Source: Caulobacter sp. UNC279MFTsu5.1 (GTDB taxonomy: Bacteria; Pseudomonadota; Alphaproteobacteria; Caulobacterales; Caulobacteraceae). Taken from it: DNA of 64,000 bases. A model generated the notes under the pieces. That model had not been told where the DNA came from and made no database searches. It saw only the letters and a list, made by a program, of their open reading frames with translations. Both the position numbers and the translations under genes were made by a program. Where the stretch lies: positions 24,043-88,042 of the forward strand of contig NZ_FORN01000020.1 of assembly GCF_900114015.1 (NCBI RefSeq), read 5' to 3'. Position 1 is the first letter of the stretch; every line of letters starts with the position of its first letter. Positions 9,143 to 20,036 of the stretch are shown piece by piece.

Positions 9143-9236
9143 GGAGTCGTCTCCCGGAGTTGTCGCCCCTTTCTAACGCGCGTTCGGCTGAACCGGCCAT
9201 GAATTGATGGCCAAGTTCGAACAAGACTCGCCCGAA

Positions 9237-9842
9237 CTAGACCGCGCGCCGCCTCGGGCCCGGACTGGAGCAGGTGGTGTAGCCGGTCGCGGTCAGCCGG
9301 CCGGCGGTCATGCCCAGCCGGTCGGGCAGATCGCGGATGTGCGAAGCCCGCGTGGCCTCGACCGCCGCCAAGGCCACGCTGCCGCAGGCATAGGCGTCCT
9401 GCGCCGCGTCATGGTGCTTGAAGTCGACGCCCAGGAAGTCGCAAACCGCGTCCAGCTTGGCCGATGACAGCTGCGGCCAGGTGTTCTTGGCCACCTGCAC
9501 CGTGCAGATATAGTCGAAGCACGGGAACGGCAGGCTGTAGAGCTCGCAGGTCCGGCGCATCACGCTGATGTCGAACGCGACGTTGTGGGCGATCACCGTC
9601 GCCCGCTCGAGCCGGTCGCGAAGCCGCGACAGCACGGCCGGAAATTCGTCGGCGTCCTCGACGTCGGCCGGCCGGATGCCGTGGACGGCGATGTTCCAGC
9701 CCGAGAACCGCATGTCGATCGGCCGGATGTAATGGTGCTCCACCTCGGTGATCCGGCCGTCCTCGATCCAGGCCAGGCCGATGGCGCAGGGGTTGGAGCG
9801 CTGCTCGTTGGCCGTCTCGAAGTCGATGGCGACGACGGGCAT
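9237..9842 (-). CDS. DEDDh-type 3'-5' exonuclease (DnaQ-like)
   Basis: Exonuclease of 201 residues, resembling the epsilon proofreading fold. Visible active-site motifs are DFETAN (D7, E9; Exo I), VIAHNVAFDISVM (Exo II aspartate) and HHDAAQDAYACG (Exo III histidine and aspartate), giving the DEDDh set. The C-terminal tail is short and basic. It begins one base after the ligA stop codon, so it is very likely co-transcribed with the DNA ligase and may act in DNA repair. Whether it degrades DNA or RNA is not shown by the sequence. Confidence 0.88.
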   Translation of the reverse strand: MPVVAIDFETANEQRSNPCAIGLAWIEDGRITEVEHHYIRPIDMRFSGWNIAVHGIRPADVEDADEFPAVLSRLRDRLERATVIAHNVAFDISVMRRTCELYSLPFPCFDYICTVQVAKNTWPQLSSAKLDAVCDFLGVDFKHHDAAQDAYACGSVALAAVEATRASHIRDLPDRLGMTAGRLTATGYTTCSSPGPRRRAV

Positions 9843-9843
9843 C

Positions 9844-12222
<2,379 letters not shown>

Positions 12223-12273
12223 CTAGCCAAGGGCGGCGGTTCCGGCGATCCCCCGCGTCCCGGTTCGCCCGCC

Positions 12274-13479
12274 TCAATTCAGCGCCGCCTGCCCCAGTTC
12301 GGTCACGCCGGACAGCAACCCCGCCATCATCAGGCCGATCAGCCCGCCCAGCAGGACGATCAGCGCTGGTCCCAACAGCCGCGCGGCGGCCTCGATGTCG
12401 CGCACCGCCCCCTCTTCCTCCAGCTTGCCGGAGCGCTGCAGCATCCGCCCCAGGGCGCCCGTCGATTCTCCCACCGAGACCAGTCGCACGATGGTCGGCG
12501 GAAAGCTCTTCACGGCCTGCAGGGCCTGCGACAGGGACACGCCCTGGCGCACCTGCTGCAGCACGGCCTGCAGGCGCGTGCTGGCCAGATCGGAACGCAC
12601 GCCGCGAATGGCCAGCCTCAGGGCCTCGCTCATCGGCGCGCCCGCCGCCAGCATGGCGCCCAGCGAAATCGCGAAGCCGCCGAACGCCAGAGCGCAGGTC
12701 GTACGCCGCCAGGGCCCGGTGAGCCACAAGCGGTCGAGCGGACCGCGCAGCAAGCCGGCCCGGCCAAGGCCCGCCACCAGGATGACCGCCGCGCCCAGGC
12801 CGCCGGCCAGCACCAGGCCGTGCTCGCGCAGCAGGCGGCTGGCCGCCAGCAGGCCCGACAGGATCGGCGCGCTCCCCTCTCCGCCCTCGCTGACCAGCGG
12901 CTCCAGCGAGGGCACGACGGCCAGCAGGATCACGCCGGCCGCCGCCAGGGTGCTGATCAGCACGAACAGCGGATAGGCCAGGGCGGCGACCAGTTGCTGG
13001 CGCAGCTTGATGGCCGCCTCGAGCATTTCGCCGGCCCGGCGCAGCGCTTGCGGCAAGTCGCCCGCCGCCTCGCCCGCGGCGACCAGGGCGGCCACAAAGG
13101 CGTGGCGCGACGCCAGGGTGCGGGCGAAGGCCACGTCCAGCGCCTCGCCGCCGCTGATGTCCTGCAACAGCCGGCGGCAGGCATTGGCGACCCGCGAGCC
13201 CTGGGCGCGCGACAGCAGCACGTTCAGCGCCGAGCGCATGTCCGCCCCGGCGCTCAGCAGATCGGCCAGGCTGAGCAGGATCTCAGCGCTTTCGCGGTCC
13301 CGGAGGCCATGGTCGACGGCGCGAGCCTGGTTCCGCACCGGCTGCAGCTTGAGCGGCGACAGGCCCTGGCGGCGCAAGCGCTCGAAGGCGGCCTGCTCGC
13401 TCGGCCCCGGAACCTGGCCGCGGACGCGCTTGCCGTCGGCCCCGAGCGCGACATAGGCGAAGCTTTGGATCTCAGTCAT
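12274..13479 (-). CDS. gspF: Type II secretion inner-membrane platform protein GspF
   Basis: Polytopic platform protein of the type II secretion system, 401 residues, which is the normal length. It has two GspF/PilC domains, each followed by membrane segments: EILLSLADLLSAGADMRSAL with TLASRHAFVAALVAAGEAAG, then SLGAMLAAGAPMSEALRLA with VSVGESTGALGRML. The C-terminal membrane helix is ALIVLLGGLIGLMMAGLL. It is the last gene of the operon and overlaps the end of gspE by 8 bp. It connects the ATPase with the pseudopilin assembly. Confidence 0.94.
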   Translation of the reverse strand: MTEIQSFAYVALGADGKRVRGQVPGPSEQAAFERLRRQGLSPLKLQPVRNQARAVDHGLRDRESAEILLSLADLLSAGADMRSALNVLLSRAQGSRVANACRRLLQDISGGEALDVAFARTLASRHAFVAALVAAGEAAGDLPQALRRAGEMLEAAIKLRQQLVAALAYPLFVLISTLAAAGVILLAVVPSLEPLVSEGGEGSAPILSGLLAASRLLREHGLVLAGGLGAAVILVAGLGRAGLLRGPLDRLWLTGPWRRTTCALAFGGFAISLGAMLAAGAPMSEALRLAIRGVRSDLASTRLQAVLQQVRQGVSLSQALQAVKSFPPTIVRLVSVGESTGALGRMLQRSGKLEEEGAVRDIEAAARLLGPALIVLLGGLIGLMMAGLLSGVTELGQAALN

Positions 13480-15166
13480 GGACCGCGCCCATCACTTCCT
13501 CCAGCGTGGTCTCGCCGCGCAGGGCCTTGTCCAGACCGTCGGCCGCCATGCTCGCCAAGCCCAGTTCGTGGGCCAGACGGGCGATCTCGGCCGCGGGCCG
13601 GCGATCGGCGACCGCCCTGAGGAGAGCGTCGTTGGTCAGGAAGGCCTCGGCGATCGGCACGCGTCCGCGAAAGCCGACGCCCTTGCAGGCCGGGCAGCCC
13701 TGGGCCTGGAAGGTGCGCATCGGCGCGGGCAGGCCCTGGTCGGCGACAAAGGCCAGTTCGGCCTCTGTCGGCGTCCCGCCCTGCCGGCAATGCGGACAGA
13801 GCCGCCGCACCAGCCGCTGCGCCACCGCCCCTCGAAACGCCGCCGCCAGTTGGTAGGGCTCCACCCCCATGTCCAGCAGGCGCGGCACCACGGCCAGGGC
13901 GTCGTTGGCGTGGATCGAGGCCAGCACCAGGTGACCGGTCATGGCCGCCTGGATGGCCACGGCCGCCGTCTCCGGATCGCGGATTTCGCCGACCAGGATG
14001 ACGTCGGGATCCTGGCGCAGGAACGAGCGCAGGGCCGCGGCGAAGGTCAGGCCCAGTTGCGGTGCGACCTGGGTCTGGGAAACGTGCTCGAAGTGATACT
14101 CGACGGGATCCTCGACGCTCAGCACCTTCTTAGGCGAACCGGTGAAGGTCTCCAGAAGCGCGTAGAGTGTGGTGGTCTTGCCGCTGCCGGTGGGGCCGGT
14201 GACCAGGAAGATGCCGTGCGGCGTGCCCCCGGCCTTGCGCAACACCTGGGTAACGCTTTCGACCAGACCAAGACCTCCCAGGTCGAGGGGCACGGCGCTG
14301 CGATCGAGAATCCGCAGCACCGCAGCCTCGCCAAACACCGTCGGGGAGGTGGCGACGCGAACGTCGACCGACTTGCCGCCGATCACGAACGAGGTGCGGC
14401 CGTCCTGTGGCAGGCGCCGCTCGCCCAGATTGAGGTTGGCGATCACCTTGATCCGGGACACCGCCGGCGCGGCGAGATCGGCGGCCACGACCCGGTGGTC
14501 GATCATTCGGCCGTCGACCCGCAGACGCACGCGCAGGTCATGACGACGCGGCTCGAAATGGATGTCGGAGGCCCCCAAGGCGATCGCCTCCTCGAACGCC
14601 TCGGCCACCAGGCGCGCGCCGCCGCCCTCGACGGCCCCGTCCGACACCTGATCGATCTCGCGGGCCAGGCGGCGCTCGTCGATCGCCTCGGATGGCGCTG
14701 CCGCCTCGGGACCGTAGCGCTCGTCGAACGCGCGACGCCACTCGCCCGGACGGGCGGCCAGGACGCTGACTGTACGGTTGGTGGCGAAGACCAGACCCGC
14801 CAGCGCCTCATCGTCCAACGGATCGCAGGCCGCGCAGACCAGGGCGTCTCCTATCTCGTCAAGCGGCAACAAACGGGCCCGGCGCAGGAAATCGGCGGTG
14901 ACGCCGAGGCCCGGGATCTCGACGACGGCCGGCCGCAGGCGCGGCTCCCAGATCTCGCAACCGGTCGCCTCGGCGTAGGCCTCCGCCAAGGCCTCGTCCG
15001 ACAGCACGCCCAGTTGGTTGAGCACCTGTTCGACCGGCTGGCCGGTGCGCACGGCGACCAGCTCGGCGCGGGCGATGGCCGAGCCCTCGACCAGACCGCG
15101 CTCGACCAGAGTCTCAACCAGGCGAGCGCGGGCCGCCAGGCGCGCGGGTCCGCGGGCGGCCGTCAT
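13472..15166 (-). CDS. gspE: Type II secretion ATPase GspE
   Basis: Cytoplasmic hexameric ATPase that drives pseudopilus extension, 564 residues. It has an N-terminal GspL-interaction domain (about 1-140), then LGASDIHFEPRR at about 197-208, Walker A GPTGSGKT (324-331), an Asp box and Walker B region RQDPDVILVGEIRD (about 384-397), and the zinc-binding pairs CPHC (457-460) and CPAC (491-494). The ATG at 15166 overlaps the prepilin peptidase stop as ATGA. The same frame stays open upstream without meaning. All catalytic motifs are intact. Confidence 0.96.
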   Translation of the reverse strand: MTAARGPARLAARARLVETLVERGLVEGSAIARAELVAVRTGQPVEQVLNQLGVLSDEALAEAYAEATGCEIWEPRLRPAVVEIPGLGVTADFLRRARLLPLDEIGDALVCAACDPLDDEALAGLVFATNRTVSVLAARPGEWRRAFDERYGPEAAAPSEAIDERRLAREIDQVSDGAVEGGGARLVAEAFEEAIALGASDIHFEPRRHDLRVRLRVDGRMIDHRVVAADLAAPAVSRIKVIANLNLGERRLPQDGRTSFVIGGKSVDVRVATSPTVFGEAAVLRILDRSAVPLDLGGLGLVESVTQVLRKAGGTPHGIFLVTGPTGSGKTTTLYALLETFTGSPKKVLSVEDPVEYHFEHVSQTQVAPQLGLTFAAALRSFLRQDPDVILVGEIRDPETAAVAIQAAMTGHLVLASIHANDALAVVPRLLDMGVEPYQLAAAFRGAVAQRLVRRLCPHCRQGGTPTEAELAFVADQGLPAPMRTFQAQGCPACKGVGFRGRVPIAEAFLTNDALLRAVADRRPAAEIARLAHELGLASMAADGLDKALRGETTLEEVMGAVHD

Positions 15167-15906
15167 GGCATCAGGTCCCCGAACAGGCCCGCCTGCAGCG
15201 CCAGACCGACCACCCAGCCGCTGGCCGCCAGGACCGGGCCAAAGGCGATCCTGCCGTCGGCCGGCTTGACCAGACGCACCTGCACCAGCCCTGTGAGCCC
15301 CGCCAAGGCCATGGCCCAGGGGGTCGCCGCCCCCAGCCACAGCGCCAGGGCCGCCGCCAGCTTGACGTCGCCCAGGCCCAGGCCCGGATCGCCTCGCCGG
15401 GCCGTGAAACCGCGACGCAGCAGAAACAGGGCACCACCGGTCAGGGTCGCCGCAGCAAGACCAGCCAACAGGGCCGCCGGGCCTCGCGCCAGCGCAAGAC
15501 CAAGGCCGAGGATGGCCGCCGCCGCGCTGGCCAGATCCGGCAGCCGGCGGCTGGCGGTGTCGGCGACGGCGGCGGCGATCAACACCAGACCCAAAGCGGC
15601 GGCGGCCAGGGCCGGCGCGGTCGGCAGAAGCGCGACGCTGGCCATCGCCAAGCCCGCGCCAAGCACCTCGCCGGCAAAATGCCCAGGATGGATCGGCGCG
15701 CGGCAGTCGTCGCAGGCGCCGCCCAGGCTGACGAAGGAGATGATCGGAACTGTAGCCCCAAACCCCAGCGGCGCGGCGCAGGCGTCGCAACGCGAGCGCC
15801 CGCTCAGCGCCTGCTCGCCGCGCGCCCAGCGCAGACCGGCCGTGGCGGCGAAGCTGCCGACGACCGCGCCGAACGGCAGGGCGGCGATGAGCGCGGCGGC
15901 GTTCAT
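15163..15906 (-). CDS. gspO: Prepilin peptidase (GspO/PilD type)
   Basis: Inner-membrane aspartyl protease and N-methyltransferase that processes pseudopilins, 247 residues. The N-terminal methyltransferase domain has both zinc-binding cysteine pairs (CDACAAPL and CDDCRAPI). The catalytic aspartates are recognisable in VADTASRRLPD and GLGDVKLA. About seven hydrophobic segments follow. The gene lies inside the secretion operon, between gspG and gspE, with ATGA overlaps on both sides, so this operon carries its own processing enzyme. Confidence 0.92.
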   Translation of the reverse strand: MNAAALIAALPFGAVVGSFAATAGLRWARGEQALSGRSRCDACAAPLGFGATVPIISFVSLGGACDDCRAPIHPGHFAGEVLGAGLAMASVALLPTAPALAAAALGLVLIAAAVADTASRRLPDLASAAAAILGLGLALARGPAALLAGLAAATLTGGALFLLRRGFTARRGDPGLGLGDVKLAAALALWLGAATPWAMALAGLTGLVQVRLVKPADGRIAFGPVLAASGWVVGLALQAGLFGDLMP

Positions 15907-16355
15907 TTGGGCGCGACCAGATCGCGCTTGGTCCCCGTTCCGCCGACCTTGCGGTCGGCGCCCAGGCTGACGACCTCGAAGGTCTGGTCGTCGGCGACCT
16001 GATAGAGGATCGCGCCGTTCCACGGGTCCTTCAGGGCGCTGGCCGATTTGAGATACGGGCCGGTCCAGCCTTCGGCCTCGGCGGGTTCGTCGACCAGGGC
16101 CCTCAGGCCTTCGGCGGCGGTCGGATAGCGGCCGACGTCGGAATGGAACATCTCGACGGCGGCGGCCACCGACTCCAGTTGAAGCTGGGCCGACTTGACG
16201 CGCGCGCGACCCAGTTGCCCCATCAGGCTGGGGGTCAGCACCGCCGCGATCAGGCCGATGATCGCGATGACCACCAGCATCTCAGTCAGGGTGTAACCGG
16301 CGTCCCGCCCGGGGCCCCCGCGCCGTCGGCCTGAGCCTCGATGGTCTTGTCGCAT
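15903..16355 (-). CDS. gspG: Major pseudopilin GspG
   Basis: Major pseudopilin of the secretion system, 150 residues. The class III leader is cut at AG|YTLTEMLVVIAIIG, giving Glu5 in the mature chain and a 20-residue basic leader. The globular domain shows the GspG pattern: MFHSDVGRYPTAAEGLRALV, GWTGPYLKSA, KDPWNGAILYQV and VVSLGADRKVGG. Mature residue 1 is Tyr instead of the usual Phe. The ATG at 16355 is the only start upstream of the leader, which forces a 70-bp overlap with the gspK-like gene. Confidence 0.94.
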   Translation of the reverse strand: MRQDHRGSGRRRGGPGRDAGYTLTEMLVVIAIIGLIAAVLTPSLMGQLGRARVKSAQLQLESVAAAVEMFHSDVGRYPTAAEGLRALVDEPAEAEGWTGPYLKSASALKDPWNGAILYQVADDQTFEVVSLGADRKVGGTGTKRDLVAPK

Positions 16356-17044
16356 GTCACGCCCTTCCCTGCGCTTCGTCCGAAGCGCCGCCATATCATC
16401 GCGCTGGGGCTTTGCGCCCGCCCGATCAATCTCACAATCCGCTCGTCCGTCCAGCCGTCTTGCGTACTGGCCCGCACCCGCCAGATCTGCCCCGTCCGCG
16501 CGCCGCCCGGTTCCTGGTCCGGTTCGCGGGTCGCGCCCAAGCGGACGACCTGCGACCTTCCCCATGGCGAAATGGCGCTGGCCGCGCAGGCCCGCCAAGC
16601 GCCCCCGCGATCTGCCGCGACAATCCCATCTGGGGTCGCGCTCGCCGCCTCCATCCCCGCCAGTCGCAGCCGCGCCTCACCCGGATCGACCGCGCCAAGC
16701 GCGGCCAGCGTCTTGTCGTCGAGCCCCCCCGCCGCGGCCAGGGCCAGCTTGGGCGCCTCAGGCTCAGCCAACAGGGCGACGCCTTGCGGATCGAGTCCGC
16801 CGACGCTCCAGGCCAGTCGCCCCGAACCGGAGCTGTCCAACAGTCGCGCCACCGCCAGGACATGAGCCCCCGACAGAGCGTATTCAGCCTGGCTGCGCCG
16901 GTAGTCGGCCCGAGCCAGCTTCAGGATCGCGACCCCGCGCATCACCAAGGCCGCCGCCAAGATGGCGATGGCCAGGCTGACCGCCAGGGCCGCGGCGGTA
17001 GCGTAACCCGCGTCGCCATGATCCTCAGTGCGGCAGCAGGCCAC
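16286..17044 (-). CDS. gspK: GspK-like minor pseudopilin
   Basis: Predicted minor pseudopilin of 252 residues, shorter than typical GspK (about 300 or more). The leader ends DHGDAG|YATAAALAVSLAIAIL; mature residue 5 is Ala, not Glu. Lack of Glu5 is the hallmark of GspK, which caps the pseudopilus tip. The stretch ADYRRSQAEYALSGAHVLAV also matches the start of GspK proteins. The only usable start is GTG at 17044, overlapping the end of gspD by 20 bp. The C-terminal 23 codons lie inside gspG in another frame. The assignment relies on position and the N-terminal helix; the rest is not clearly recognisable. Confidence 0.75.
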   Translation of the reverse strand: MACCRTEDHGDAGYATAAALAVSLAIAILAAALVMRGVAILKLARADYRRSQAEYALSGAHVLAVARLLDSSGSGRLAWSVGGLDPQGVALLAEPEAPKLALAAAGGLDDKTLAALGAVDPGEARLRLAGMEAASATPDGIVAADRGGAWRACAASAISPWGRSQVVRLGATREPDQEPGGARTGQIWRVRASTQDGWTDERIVRLIGRAQSPSAMIWRRFGRSAGKGVTCDKTIEAQADGAGAPGGTPVTP

Positions 17045-18977
17045 GGCTCTCGATCTCGCGCATGTCGGCCAGCAGGTCGCGGGTCATCAGGCTGGACGCG
17101 GCCGGATCACGCATGATCCTGACGGTCAGCAGGACCACGAGCTCGGTGCGCGAGCCCTCCTTCGACTTGGACTTGAAGAGATTGCCCAGCAGCTTGACGT
17201 CCTTGAGGCCCGGCACGCCGCTGTTGGAGTCGGTGGTGCGATGACTGATCAGGCCGCCCAGGGCGACGACGGCTCCGTCCTGCAAGACCAGGGTGCTGGC
17301 GAGCTTGCGCTGCTGGATGGTCGGCGAGTCGATGCCGGAGGTCACGGTCTTGGCCACCCCGCTGACCTCCTGGGCGATATCAACCACCACCTTGTCCTCG
17401 CCGCTGATGCGCGGCGTGACTTCAAGGATCACACCGGTGTCGCGGTATTCCACCGTATTGACGATGGCCGGCGAGGAGGTGGTGGTGTCGGTGGCCGTCT
17501 GGGTGACGATCGGCACTTGGTCCCCGATCTGCAGTCGCGCCTTGTGATTGTCCAAGGTGATCAGCTTGGGCGCGGAGACCACGTCTATGGCGGTGCGAGA
17601 GCCCAGCGCGTTGATCGCCGCATCGATGTCGCCTCCCAGATAGGTAATTGAAAAGCCCGGAAATTTTGGACCAATCACCCCATTGTCGGTATAGACCGAA
17701 TTGCCCGCCAGCTTGCCGCTGTCGCCCACCGCCGACCAGTCGACGCCGAACCGGAAATCATTGGTCAGGCTGACCTCGATGATCGAGGCCTCGATCATCA
17801 CCTGGCTGGGCGGGCGATCGATCTCGGCCAGGGTCTGCTGGAGGCTCATCCAGCGCGCGGCCGGCGCGCGGATGATCAAGGTGTTGCTGTCCCGATCGAC
17901 GCCGATGCGCACCCCGTCCTCGAGCTTCTGCTCATCGAGGCTCCCGGTGTCGCCTTCACCGCCGCTTCGCGCCCCGCCGCTGTCCTTGGTCGAGGCGGCG
18001 GAGTCGCTCTGGGAGGTCTCACGGCCGGATGATTGGCGATCGCCATATCCGCCGCCGCTGTCCCCGCCCGTCGACAGAACCTGTGAGAGGGTGCGGGCCA
18101 GGGAAGCGGCCGAAGCGCTGCGCGGTCGATAGACATAGAGCTGGGTGGAAAGATCGCGCGAGGGCGTGTCGAGCCGGCTAATCCAGCCGGCGACCTCGTT
18201 CATCGCCGTCTCGGTGCGAGCTGAAACGATCAATCCGTTCAGCCGGCTCAGCGACGAGACGGACACGCCCTGGACCCCAGCCGTCGACAGGATCTTGGCC
18301 AGGTCCGCCGCGACCGTGCCGGCCGCGGCCTGGTGCAGGTCGAACCAGCGGATGCGCGCGCCTTCAAAGACGTTGCGATCCAAAATCTTGATGGTTTCAA
18401 GAAGCGACTGCAGTTCCGAACCCGATCCGCCCAGCACGATCAGGCCGAGCTTGTCGTTGGAATAGAGCACCGCCTTGGAGCCGGTCATGGCCTCCAGCGC
18501 CTTGGCTACTTCGGTGGGCGTCGAGAAGGACAAGGGGACGGCGACGACGTCGTAGCCACCTCGACGCCCGCTGGCGATCGATCCCGGGTCACGCAGCGCG
18601 GCCGACGAACGCGCCTTGTCGCGCGGCGCCAGCACCAGGCTGTCGCCTTGGCGCAACAGAGCCACCTCGTTGACCGCCAGGGCCGCCTCGAAGGCCTCAA
18701 GCAATTGGGCGCGGGTCAGCCGTCGGTCGATCCGGAACGACACCTTGCCGGTGACCCCAGGGTCGATGGTGTAGGGCACGCCCAAGGCGTTGCCGAGAAT
18801 CTCCTCGGCGACCTGGGCGATGTCCGCGTCGCGAAAGGCGAAGGTGAAGGACTCGGGCCGCTCGGCCTGCGCAGCCGGGGCGGCGGCCAATGCTGGGGTC
18901 ATCCCAGGCGAAAGGGTCAGGCTAGCCCCGCTAAGGATCAGACAGAGCGCACGCTTGAGTGTCATGGGAGACTTCAT
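17025..18977 (-). CDS. gspD: Type II secretion outer-membrane secretin GspD
   Basis: Outer-membrane channel of the secretion system, 650 residues. A signal peptide is followed by the N0 domain (FTFAFRDADIAQVAEEILG), N1-N3 repeats (VAVPLSFSTPTEVAKALEAM, RIRWFDLHQAAAGTVAADL) with a Ser/Gly/Asp-rich loop in N3, and the secretin core (VMIEASIIEVSLTND, VPIVTQTATDT, VGGL-type VVALGGLISHR, VPGLKDVKLLGNLF). Two ATGs, 18977 and 18965, are possible; the first is listed. No dedicated pilotin gene is seen nearby. It overlaps the gspK-like gene by 20 bp. Confidence 0.94.
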   Translation of the reverse strand: MKSPMTLKRALCLILSGASLTLSPGMTPALAAAPAAQAERPESFTFAFRDADIAQVAEEILGNALGVPYTIDPGVTGKVSFRIDRRLTRAQLLEAFEAALAVNEVALLRQGDSLVLAPRDKARSSAALRDPGSIASGRRGGYDVVAVPLSFSTPTEVAKALEAMTGSKAVLYSNDKLGLIVLGGSGSELQSLLETIKILDRNVFEGARIRWFDLHQAAAGTVAADLAKILSTAGVQGVSVSSLSRLNGLIVSARTETAMNEVAGWISRLDTPSRDLSTQLYVYRPRSASAASLARTLSQVLSTGGDSGGGYGDRQSSGRETSQSDSAASTKDSGGARSGGEGDTGSLDEQKLEDGVRIGVDRDSNTLIIRAPAARWMSLQQTLAEIDRPPSQVMIEASIIEVSLTNDFRFGVDWSAVGDSGKLAGNSVYTDNGVIGPKFPGFSITYLGGDIDAAINALGSRTAIDVVSAPKLITLDNHKARLQIGDQVPIVTQTATDTTTSSPAIVNTVEYRDTGVILEVTPRISGEDKVVVDIAQEVSGVAKTVTSGIDSPTIQQRKLASTLVLQDGAVVALGGLISHRTTDSNSGVPGLKDVKLLGNLFKSKSKEGSRTELVVLLTVRIMRDPAASSLMTRDLLADMREIESRGLLPH

Positions 18978-18990
18978 TGGAGACACGAGT

Positions 18991-19545
18991 TCACCCACCA
19001 AGGCCAGGGGCGCTGGCGGGCGGCGGAGGTGACTTGAAACCCGGCGGAGGCATGTCGCTCGCGACAGGCGTTGACATCGGGCTGGCCGGATCGAGGCCTG
19101 CCGTGGCGGCGCCGGCGCCGGGCGTGGTCTCGCCGATTCGCACAGTCCGGACGCCCAGCGGCAGGTCGAGGGTCGCGCGGCCCGACCCGACCTCGCGCAG
19201 CACCACCCCATCGCGGCTCTCGCCCCGCGCCAGCCAGGCGGGCGGCTTGCCGTCGATGGCCACCAGAGCCGCGGCGCGCCCAGGCATCCGCGAGACGCCC
19301 AGCACGCTCACCGCCGGGTCCCGCACGGCGTTAGGGCCGATCGACAGGGGAAACAGCGGCGCCCCCAGGAGCGACGGCGCGCCGCCCTCCAGACTGCGTC
19401 GTCCTTCGGACGGCCGCAGGTCCGTCAAGCGTTGCTGAGCCGGCGCCAGCAGGTCCTGGCGTCCCGCCGCCAGCCACGCGGTCGCGCCGAGGACAAGGCC
19501 CGCCGCGGCGCAGATCGGGATCAGAGGCGCGCGGAAGTCGAGCAA
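18991..19545 (-). CDS. gspC: GspC-like inner-membrane protein
   Basis: Small bitopic protein of 184 residues that would bridge the platform and the secretin. It has a single N-terminal membrane segment (LIPICAAAGLVLGATAWLAA) and a periplasmic region resembling the HR domain (AALVAIDGKPPAWLARGE, GVVLREVGSGRATLDLP). There is no PDZ domain; instead the tail is proline-rich and ends SPPPPASAPGLGG. It overlaps gspM by 25 bp and lies directly upstream of gspD. Identity rests on position and topology as much as on similarity. Confidence 0.7.
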   Translation of the reverse strand: MLDFRAPLIPICAAAGLVLGATAWLAAGRQDLLAPAQQRLTDLRPSEGRRSLEGGAPSLLGAPLFPLSIGPNAVRDPAVSVLGVSRMPGRAAALVAIDGKPPAWLARGESRDGVVLREVGSGRATLDLPLGVRTVRIGETTPGAGAATAGLDPASPMSTPVASDMPPPGFKSPPPPASAPGLGG

Positions 19546-20036
19546 TAGAAATGTCCTGAAAACTGCAGGGAGACGGCGGAGGTCTTGGAAACCAGGTCGA
19601 CGGTGTCGGCGAACAGTGTCGGACGCACCGCGTCCAGGTCGCTCAGCAGAGCCATGGCGTCTTCGTAGGAACCGATGGTCTCGAAGCGGAAATTGACAGC
19701 CAGCAAGCTATCGCCCACAGGCGTCGACGGCTCGAAGGTGATCGCCGCCAGCTTGGCCTGGCCCAACCCCGCGCGAAGCTTCCGCTCAACAGCGCCGGCG
19801 CCAGGACCAACACCTTCGCGACAGATCGCGCCGCGCGGATAGGCAGGGCCGCCGTCGCCGCCGCGCTGCAGGGTCTCGATCCGATCGAGCTTGCGCTCCA
19901 CCTGGGCCAACCGCACGGCGCGGTCGTCGGGACGCGCCAGGGCCGAAAGGCCCGTTGCCGTGACGATGGCCGCGGCCCCGCCGATCATCGCGGCGGCGAC
20001 CGCCAGACCTGGCCCATTGGCGCGATCCCGGCTCAT
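19521..20036 (-). CDS. gspM: GspM-like inner-membrane protein
   Basis: Bitopic protein of 171 residues with a short cytoplasmic start, one membrane helix (LAVAAAMIGGAAAIVTATGL), a coiled region (LAQVERKLDRIETL) and a periplasmic alpha/beta domain (LLAVNFRFETIGSYEDAMAL) like GspM/PilO ferredoxin-like domains. It would pair with the GspL-like protein. It overlaps that gene as ATGA and gspC by 25 bp. Sequence similarity to GspM is weak; position and topology support the call. Confidence 0.68.
   Translation of the reverse strand: MSRDRANGPGLAVAAAMIGGAAAIVTATGLSALARPDDRAVRLAQVERKLDRIETLQRGGDGGPAYPRGAICREGVGPGAGAVERKLRAGLGQAKLAAITFEPSTPVGDSLLAVNFRFETIGSYEDAMALLSDLDAVRPTLFADTVDLVSKTSAVSLQFSGHFYCSTSARL

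Noticed and set aside
13478..15970. Plus-strand 830-codon frame antisense to gspE and gspO
   Set aside because: Same reason; the opposite strand has intact catalytic motifs.
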